This document shows positions 5,394 through 12,477 of a stretch of 12,477 nt of DNA, in pieces. Positions within the stretch are counted from its first letter, which is position 1; each line of letters starts with the position of its first letter. A program made the translations under genes and the position numbers. Under the pieces are notes generated by a model. It searched no databases. It saw only the letters and a list, made by a program, of their open reading frames with translations, and was not told where the DNA came from. The stretch is from Chloroflexota bacterium (GTDB lineage: Bacteria > Chloroflexota > Anaerolineae > Caldilineales > Caldilineaceae), in contig QEUY01000026.1 in NCBI GenBank assembly GCA_003577365.1, positions 1 to 12,477 of the forward strand, given 5' to 3'.

Positions 5394-5674
5394 ATCGCAA
5401 GAGAACCGAAACCAGATCGTTTCTGTTACGCTTACCGATTTTTGCCTTTCCCTTTTCGACATCCGTTCTTCCACGGCGGCCAACCGGCAGCAGGGCCGGC
5501 GAGCCGCTAGCGAATCCAGCGGTATCCGCAGCGGCGCGCAATTGGCGCGCCGCTGCGCCAGCCTTTCCTCACCGTGCGTCTCCCAAACGCACGCTTTGGG
5601 TTGCGGTTCAACCGGCACATTCAAGCATTCCTTGATCGTTTCCGTTTCAATCCGCCAGTCTAGGAGGCAACGTC
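5394..5674 (+). other. Long structured 5' leader of the solute-binding-protein gene
   Basis: No gene is evident in these 281 bases, but several stem-loops are. GAAAC/GTTTC lies at 5408-5423, CCGGC/GCCGG at 5484-5499, and CCGCT/AGCGG at 5504-5522. A perfect 13-bp stem lies at 5527-5539 with 5545-5557. CGTGCGT/ACGCACG lies at 5573-5593 and GGTTG/CAACC at 5599-5613. A CCCAAA/TTTGGG pairing (5582-5587 with 5595-5600) competes with the 5573-5593 stem. A pyrimidine-rich stretch lies at about 5438-5457. The ribosome binding site AGGAGG (5662-5667) sits outside these stems. The layout suggests an attenuating or stabilising leader; it matches no riboswitch class that I can recognise. Confidence 0.5.
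5527..5557 (+). other. Perfect 13-bp GC-rich stem-loop in the leader
   Basis: CGCAGCGGCGCGC (5527-5539) and its exact complement (5545-5557) enclose the loop AATTG. The stem is almost all G and C and should be very stable. The next bases are CCAGCCTTTCCTC, so there is no T run of the kind that makes an intrinsic terminator. Its place about 135 bases into the leader suits an RNA-level role such as pausing, protection from nucleases or protein binding. Confidence 0.75.
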
Positions 5675-7618
5675 ATGAGGGTAAAAACGTTTGGCAGGAT
5701 CACCTTTCTGCTGCTGATCCTGGCCCTGGTTGCGGCCTGTGCAGCGCCGGCAGGCACTGCGCCCCAGGCCCAACAAGCCAGCGCCAGCCAGCTTCCGGTC
5801 GACGTAGCGCGCGACCAAGTCTTTGTGATCGACCAGATCTTCCGCTACAGCGTGACTGAAAACTTCAACTTGTGGGTATCTGGCCCGCCCAACCCAACCC
5901 GTCAAGGCTTGATGTTTGATAGCCTCTGGTATCTTGACCAGCAGACGGGCGAGTGGATCAATTCGCTGGCCACTGAACCCCCGACCTACAACGAAGACTT
6001 CACCCAGATGACGGTGAAGATCCGCGAGGGGGTCAAGTGGAGCGATGGCGTGGACTTCACGGCAGACGACGTAGTCTTCACGATCGAGACCCTCAAGAAT
6101 ACGCCCGGCCTGCTGTGGAACGGTGAGATGAGCCTCTATGTGAAGGAAGTCGCGAAGCAGGACGACACGACCGTGGTCGTGACACTCAACGAACCCAATC
6201 CGCGCTTCCACTACTTCTTCACCGTGCGCTACAACGCCGTCTACATCATGCCCAAGCACGTCTGGGAGAAGGTCGAAGACCCGCTGACCTTCACCAACTT
6301 CCCGCCGGTCTCGTTGGGCGCCTACGTCTATGAATCGTCGGACCCCAACGGCTATTGGGAGCTTTTCAAACTGCGCGACGATTGGGACGCTACAACCTCC
6401 GGCATCCTGACCGGCAAGAGCGGCCCGCCCTACATCCTGACCATCTTCTATCCGGGCAGCGAGCGCAAGGCCATCGCCATGTCTCGCCATGACCTAGACC
6501 TGTTCATGGATGTGGACTACGAGGCCTTCCAGGCCATCCTCGAATCGACCCCCACGGCCCGCTCCTGGTTCAAGGATTTCCCGTGGGCCTATCCGAACGA
6601 GCTAGACGCCCGCTGGTTTGGCTTCAACTACACGATCCCCGAATTCGCCAACAAGGATGTGCGCTGGGCCTTGGCGCTGGCGCTCGACATCGTCGAGTTG
6701 CAGACCGAATACATCGGCGGCGTCACGCGTGTCACCGCCATCCCGCAGCCTGCCACCGACTACCAGATGACTCAATACCATGTGCCCATGGAGCCATGGC
6801 TAGAGGCGCTGGAGATCGAGATCGAACCGGGCGAAATGTACAAGCCCTACGACCCCACCGTCCCGCAGCAGATCGGCGCGTGGGCCGAGGAACAGGGCTA
6901 CACCGTCCCGACCGATGCCGATGGGCTGCGCGACCGCTTCGGCACCGGCTGGTGGAAGCATGACCCCGAAGTGGCCGAACGGCTGTTGGTCAAGAACGGC
7001 TTCTCACGCGACAGCAACGGCATGTGGCTCAAACCCGACGGCACCCCTTGGTCGTTCAGCATCATCGCCGCGCCAGATGAAACCGACGTCTATCGCCTGG
7101 CGCTGGGCGCACAGGACCAGTGGGGCGCCTTTGGCATCCAGGTCGAGGTGGAATCGCTGGAACGCAACCCCTACTACGACCGCAATGCCCTGGGTGACTT
7201 TGAGGTCACATCCAACTGGGGGACTGCGGGCGGTGTCTCGGCCAATGCCAACGCCGACAAATGGCAATATATCCTGGGCTTCCACAGCCGCTTCTTCCAG
7301 CCTGTCGGCACGGATACGCGCGGCACAGGAAGCGTAAACCAGATGCGCCTGGAAGACCCGCGCCTGGATGAGATCATCGACGAGCTTGGCTCGTTGGGCA
7401 CGGATGACCCCCGCGTCCTCGAGCTAGGTCAGGAGTTCATGAAGCTGTGGGTGGAGAATATGTATTCCATCACCACCATCAGCTTCAAGAAGTTCGTCAC
7501 GATTGACGAGTACTACTGGACCGGCTGGCCGACCGCCGACAACCCGGATCGCCAACCGCTCTTCTGGTTCCAGGGTGGACGCTTCTCGCTCCCGTATGTG
7601 GAACGCGTCCAACCGTAA
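5675..7618 (+). CDS. ABC transporter solute-binding lipoprotein, family 5 (peptide/oligosaccharide type)
   Basis: Extracytoplasmic receptor of an Opp/Dpp-type importer, 647 residues. The signal peptide (MRVKTFGR then a hydrophobic run 9-20) ends in the lipobox LVAAC, so C22 should be lipid-anchored. The family-5 binding domain follows, with the usual GVKWSDGVDFTADDVVFTI block (residues 119-137). It is longer than E. coli DppA (about 535), mainly through the middle region around residues 365-420, which is rich in acidic and aromatic residues. Large family-5 receptors of this kind are common in Chloroflexota and Thermotogae, where several bind oligosaccharides. The start has AGGAGG (5662-5667) seven bases upstream. 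It is the first gene of the transport operon, after a strong promoter and long leader. The neighbouring sugar enzymes favour a carbohydrate ligand; the sequence alone cannot show this. Confidence 0.92.
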   Translation: MRVKTFGRITFLLLILALVAACAAPAGTAPQAQQASASQLPVDVARDQVFVIDQIFRYSVTENFNLWVSGPPNPTRQGLMFDSLWYLDQQTGEWINSLATEPPTYNEDFTQMTVKIREGVKWSDGVDFTADDVVFTIETLKNTPGLLWNGEMSLYVKEVAKQDDTTVVVTLNEPNPRFHYFFTVRYNAVYIMPKHVWEKVEDPLTFTNFPPVSLGAYVYESSDPNGYWELFKLRDDWDATTSGILTGKSGPPYILTIFYPGSERKAIAMSRHDLDLFMDVDYEAFQAILESTPTARSWFKDFPWAYPNELDARWFGFNYTIPEFANKDVRWALALALDIVELQTEYIGGVTRVTAIPQPATDYQMTQYHVPMEPWLEALEIEIEPGEMYKPYDPTVPQQIGAWAEEQGYTVPTDADGLRDRFGTGWWKHDPEVAERLLVKNGFSRDSNGMWLKPDGTPWSFSIIAAPDETDVYRLALGAQDQWGAFGIQVEVESLERNPYYDRNALGDFEVTSNWGTAGGVSANANADKWQYILGFHSRFFQPVGTDTRGTGSVNQMRLEDPRLDEIIDELGSLGTDDPRVLELGQEFMKLWVENMYSITTISFKKFVTIDEYYWTGWPTADNPDRQPLFWFQGGRFSLPYVERVQP

Positions 7619-7638
7619 ATCATTGCGCGCGTCTGAAC

Positions 7639-7670
7639 GCGTAGGGAAGGCCCGAGGGCCTTCCCTACGC
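7639..7670 (+). other. Perfect 15-bp inverted repeat between the binding-protein and permease genes
   Basis: GCGTAGGGAAGGCCC (7639-7653) and GGGCCTTCCCTACGC (7656-7670) are exact complements around GA, giving in practice a 14-bp stem with a CGAG tetraloop. It begins 20 bases after the receptor stop codon and ends 24 bases before the permease start. No T run follows, so full termination is unlikely. Such intercistronic hairpins after receptor genes (as after malE in E. coli) protect the upstream mRNA and raise receptor levels over permease levels; that role is inferred here. It could also be a copy of a dispersed repeat. Confidence 0.8.
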
Positions 7671-7694
7671 ACAACCCTGTAACCGGTATCACCT

Positions 7695-8690
7695 ATGGAC
7701 CTATTCAAGAGCTACATTTTGCCTCGCCTATTGCAGTGGGCGATCGTGATCTTTGTCGGCGTGACGGTCACCTTTATCATCCCCCGTCTCCTGCCCTCCG
7801 ACCCGGTGCAGCAAACTCTGACGCGCGTCGCCAGCATGAGCTTCGTCGACCCTGCTGCGCTTGAAAGCTACAGGGCGACGATTGAAGATCTGTACGGCCT
7901 GCGTGGTACACCGCTGGAGCAGTATCTGGCCTTCTGGCGGCGCATGCTGCGCGGCGACCTGGGGCCTTCGTTGAGCGCATTCCCAACCCCCGTCATCAGC
8001 ATCATCAAGACCGGCCTGCCCTGGACTATCGGGCTGTTGACGACTACGATCATCCTGTCGTGGCTGCTCGGCATTGCGCTGGGCACCTTTGCCGGCTACT
8101 TCCCGCGCAACCGCGTGGCGCAAGTCTATGACAAGGTGCTCATCACCGTCTATCCAATCCCCTATTACGTCCTGGCGTTGATCTTGGTGATGCTCTTCGC
8201 CTATTACTGGCCGATCTTTCCGCTGGTCGGCGGCTACAGCGGCGTACAGTCGTTTAGTTGGCGCTACATCTCCAGCATCATCGAACACGCCGTGCTACCT
8301 GCCACGTCGCTGATTCTGGGCGCAACGGCCTTTCGCTATATCATGGCGCGGGCCTTGACCAAAACGTTGGTCACCAGCGACTTCATCACCTACGCCGAGA
8401 CCGCCACCCTGCCGCGGCGCACGATCCTAGGCTATATCACGCGCAACAGCATGCTGCCCCAGATCACAGACCTCGGCCTCTCGCTCGGCGCCATGTTCGA
8501 AGGCGCGCTCGTGACCGAAGTGGTCTTCGGCTACCCCGGCATCGGCTACGCGCTCTACACGGCCATCCTGCAGGCAGACTTCAACATGATCCTGGGGATC
8601 ACGCTGTTCTCAGTGGTCGGCATCGCCACCGCCGCCTTGATTATCGATCTTGCCTATCCGCTGTTCGACCCGCGGGTACGCTACCGCTAG
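7695..8690 (+). CDS. ABC transporter permease, DppB/OppB type
   Basis: First of the two membrane subunits of the importer, 331 residues. TM1 (about 12-33) is followed by a long extracytoplasmic part (about 34-107) with the family block LYGLRGTPLEQY (66-77), and then five more membrane segments (about 108-134, 148-172, 198-220, 257-279 and 297-323). The cytoplasmic EAA loop that docks on the ATPases lies at about 232-256 (TYAETATLPRRTILG). The family motif VVFGYPGIGYALYTAI is at 276-291. The protein ends in DPRVRYR, typical of DppB relatives. ATG 7695 lacks a good ribosome binding site, which with the hairpin upstream suggests lower output than the receptor. The second permease begins 72 bases after its stop. 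Confidence 0.92.
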   Translation: MDLFKSYILPRLLQWAIVIFVGVTVTFIIPRLLPSDPVQQTLTRVASMSFVDPAALESYRATIEDLYGLRGTPLEQYLAFWRRMLRGDLGPSLSAFPTPVISIIKTGLPWTIGLLTTTIILSWLLGIALGTFAGYFPRNRVAQVYDKVLITVYPIPYYVLALILVMLFAYYWPIFPLVGGYSGVQSFSWRYISSIIEHAVLPATSLILGATAFRYIMARALTKTLVTSDFITYAETATLPRRTILGYITRNSMLPQITDLGLSLGAMFEGALVTEVVFGYPGIGYALYTAILQADFNMILGITLFSVVGIATAALIIDLAYPLFDPRVRYR

Positions 8691-8724
8691 TTGTCTGGAC
8701 GGGCCTACCCCTCCCCAGCCCATG

Positions 8725-8756
8725 TCTCTTGGCCATAGGGTCTCTCGGCCATAGGA
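8725..8756 (+). repeat. Tandem 16-base duplication that includes the ribosome binding site
   Basis: TCTCTTGGCCATAGGG (8725-8740) is followed at once by TCTCTCGGCCATAGGA (8741-8756), 14 of 16 bases the same. The second copy creates the AGGAG (8753-8757) used by the permease start at 8763. The first copy carries a degenerate version, ATAGGG. It looks like a slippage duplication. Confidence 0.8.
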
Positions 8757-8762
8757 GCAACT

Positions 8763-9628
8763 ATGTTTGTTGTCGTGCGTGACCTGTTTCGCTACAACGG
8801 CTCATTCCGGGTCGGCTTTATGATCCTGCTGCTGATCGTGACCCTGGTGATCCTCTCCTTCTTTTCACCCTATGGAGAACAGCAGCGCCGCGTCGCGCCG
8901 CGCAATGAGCCGCCCTCGTTGGAACATCCGCTGGGCACCAATTCCCTGGGCCAAGACCTTTTCTGGCAAGTCACCTTTGCGATCCGCAATTCGCTGATCG
9001 TCGCCGGGACCGCCGTCGTCATTGGCCGCAGCATCGCCGTTGCCCTTGGCTCGTTTGCCGGCTATTCGGGCGGCTGGATCGACCGCGTTTTGTCCTCGAT
9101 CACAGACTCATTCATTGTGATCCCGCGGCTGCCCTTGATCATTCTGATCTCCTTCATCCTCAAGGGCAATCTGACCTTTATCGAATTGGCCCTTTTCTTA
9201 GGGCTGTTGGACTGGGCCTGGCCCTCCAAACGCTATCGCTCCCAGATCCTCACGCTGCGCGAAGAGGAGTTTACCAACACCGCGGTCTATTCCGGCATGC
9301 GCACCCCCGCCGTGATCTTGCGCGAGCATATCCCCTTTCTGATCCCCTTCCTATTGGCCGACATGGTCAGCGGCTTTCTATGGGCCGTGGGGATGGAGAT
9401 CACCCTGTCGAGCTTTGGGTTGAGCGAGCTGGACCGGCCCAGCCTGGGCACTATGATCTATTGGGCCAACTACTACCAAGCCCTCCTCACCGGCAAATAC
9501 TGGTGGCTAGTCGCGCCTATTCTTTCGTCGATCCTGATCGTGGTCAGCTTCTATCTCATCTCCACCAGCTTGACAGAGTACTTGGACCCACGAACTCGGC
9601 TCAAAAGGCTGGAAGCGAGGGCTGCCGG

Positions 9629-9632
<4 letters not shown>
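8763..9632 (+). CDS. ABC transporter permease, DppC/OppC type
   Basis: Second membrane subunit, 289 residues. The N-terminal membrane segment (about 17-35) is followed by the DppC/OppC hallmark HPLGTNSLGQDLFW (55-68), which starts the core transport domain. Four to five further membrane segments follow. The EAA loop is at about 168-194 (TNTAVYSGMRTPAVILREHIP), with the conserved glycine at 178. The C terminus has LDPRTR (274-279), also usual for the family. ATG 8763 is preceded by AGGAG at a good distance. The stop codon overlaps the next start (ATGA at 9629-9632), so translation of the first ATPase is coupled to it. It should pair with the DppB-type subunit to form the channel. Confidence 0.92.
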
Positions 9633-11655
<2,023 letters not shown>

Positions 11656-11663
<8 letters not shown>

Positions 11664-12477
11664 AGTTGCCGTCATCGGCATGGGCAACATCGGCAATACC
11701 CACGCGCCCGTCTACAAAGCCGATCCCTTGGCCGAGCTTGTGGCCGTCTGCGACATCATCCCCGAACGCGCCGACAAAGCCGCCGCGCGCTACGGCGCGC
11801 GCGCCTATTACAGCGTCGAAGAGATGCTCAAGCACGAGCAGCTCGACGCCGTTAGCGTCACCACCGCCGGCGTCGAAAACGGCGGCGACCACTTCACGCC
11901 CGTCATGCAGTGCCTGGAGGCCGGGATCAACGTCCTCGGCGAAAAGCCGATCTCCAACGACATCGTCAAGGCGCGCCAGATGGTCGCCAAAGCCAAGGAA
12001 AAGGGCGTCTATTTTGGCATCAACCTCAACCATCGCTTTGTGCCGCCCGCGGCGCGCGCCAAGAAATGGATCCAAGAGGGCAAGCTCGGCGACCTGCTGC
12101 TGATCAACATGACGATGTGGATCAACAACCCCAACGAGACCTCGCCTTGGTTCCATCTGCGCGCCCTGCACCCCCATTCATTGGACATCATGCGCTATTT
12201 CTGCGGCGACGTAAAGCGCGTCCACGCCTTCCTCAACCGTGCGCCGGGCCGCATCTGCTACTCCAATGCCCAGATCAACTTGGAATTTGAAAACGGCGTC
12301 GTCGGCCATCTCACCGGCAGCTATGACGCCCAGCCGCGCCACAACCTCGAACGCTGTGAGGTCATGGGCACCAAGGGACGTTTTGTGCTGGACAACCTCT
12401 ACGAAGAGTTGACGCTCTACCCCAAGGACAGCGACGAGTTGACCGTCATCCGCAACAGCATCATGGGCGGGCTAAGC
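11656..12477 (+). CDS. Gfo/Idh/MocA family oxidoreductase, cut at the right edge
   Basis: NAD(P)-dependent dehydrogenase of the glucose-fructose oxidoreductase/inositol dehydrogenase/MocA superfamily; the first 274 residues are present. The Rossmann motif is GMGNIG (8-13), with D33 at the end of the second strand (AVCD), where an acidic residue usually favours NAD. The family motif GEKPIS (95-100) has the conserved K97. In the C-terminal alpha/beta domain, HPHSLDIM (172-179) supplies the likely catalytic His and Asp (H174 or H172, D177). Typical members have 330-400 residues, so about a fifth to a third is missing. The ATG overlaps the stop of the ATPase by eight bases, so it belongs to the transporter operon. 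Members oxidise or epimerise sugars, inositols or sugar acids, or cleave glycosides by a redox route; the substrate is unknown. Confidence 0.92.

Noticed and set aside
5527..5557. The 13-bp leader stem as an intrinsic terminator.
   Set aside because: No run of T follows the stem; at most it causes pausing or protects the RNA.
5394..5674. A known riboswitch class in the leader.
   Set aside because: I recognise no conserved riboswitch core; only stems are visible. A covariance-model search would be decisive.
5329..5859. A 176-codon rightward open frame across the promoter, the leader and the start of the receptor gene.
   Set aside because: It would begin before the promoter that drives the region, its translation is low in complexity, and it runs out of frame into the receptor gene.
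5660..6490. A leftward 276-codon open frame opposite the receptor gene.
   Set aside because: It is a shadow of the receptor, whose lipobox and family-5 motifs are clear.

Overview
This is a GC-rich bacterial chromosome segment. The gene content suggests a member of the Chloroflexota (Anaerolineae or Caldilineae type). The signs are a peptide-type ABC transporter used beside sugar enzymes, a stand-alone Uma2-type nuclease, an FmdB-type zinc ribbon protein, and a D-Ala-D-Ala carboxypeptidase followed by an RluB-type pseudouridine synthase. The taxonomic assignment is an inference from gene content, not from a marker gene. I see no tRNA, rRNA, CRISPR array, insertion sequence or phage gene.

Layout. 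(1) Positions 1-2283 read leftward. The order of reading is a penicillin-binding-protein-type D-alanyl-D-alanine carboxypeptidase, an S4-domain rRNA pseudouridine synthase, and probably the first codons of a third gene that leaves the window at its left edge. (2) A 102-base divergent spacer (2284-2385) holds a candidate promoter for the carboxypeptidase and an imperfect palindrome. (3) Positions 2386-3458 read rightward and encode a small FmdB-type zinc ribbon protein and a Uma2/DUF820 nuclease-fold protein. (4) Positions 3539-5297 encode a two-gene sugar unit: an L-rhamnose-mutarotase family protein and a protein of the L-arabinose/L-fucose isomerase superfamily. The isomerase ribosome binding site overlaps the mutarotase stop codon. 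(5) A 377-base spacer (5298-5674) carries two short hairpins, a very good sigma-70-type promoter and a leader of about 280 bases with several stem-loops, one a perfect 13-bp stem. (6) Positions 5675-12477 form a transport operon: a lipoprotein solute-binding protein, a perfect 15-bp intercistronic inverted repeat, two permeases, two ATPases, and a Gfo/Idh/MocA-type oxidoreductase cut by the right edge. The last four genes overlap or nearly overlap.

How the genes may work together. Family annotation alone would call the transporter a dipeptide/oligopeptide importer. Its position between a sugar mutarotase plus isomerase and a sugar-type dehydrogenase makes a carbohydrate or glycoside substrate more likely, as is established for several Opp/Dpp-family importers of Thermotogae. 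The likely scheme is import of an oligosaccharide or glycoside, anomer interconversion by the mutarotase, aldose-ketose isomerisation, and oxidation or epimerisation by the MocA-type enzyme. The actual sugar cannot be read from the sequence. No kinase, aldolase, glycoside hydrolase or dedicated regulator lies inside the window.

I found no clearly new enzyme system. The parts most worth a second look are the structured leader of the transporter operon, the uncharacterised isomerase paired with a RhaM-type mutarotase, and the 15-bp hairpin between the binding-protein and permease genes.
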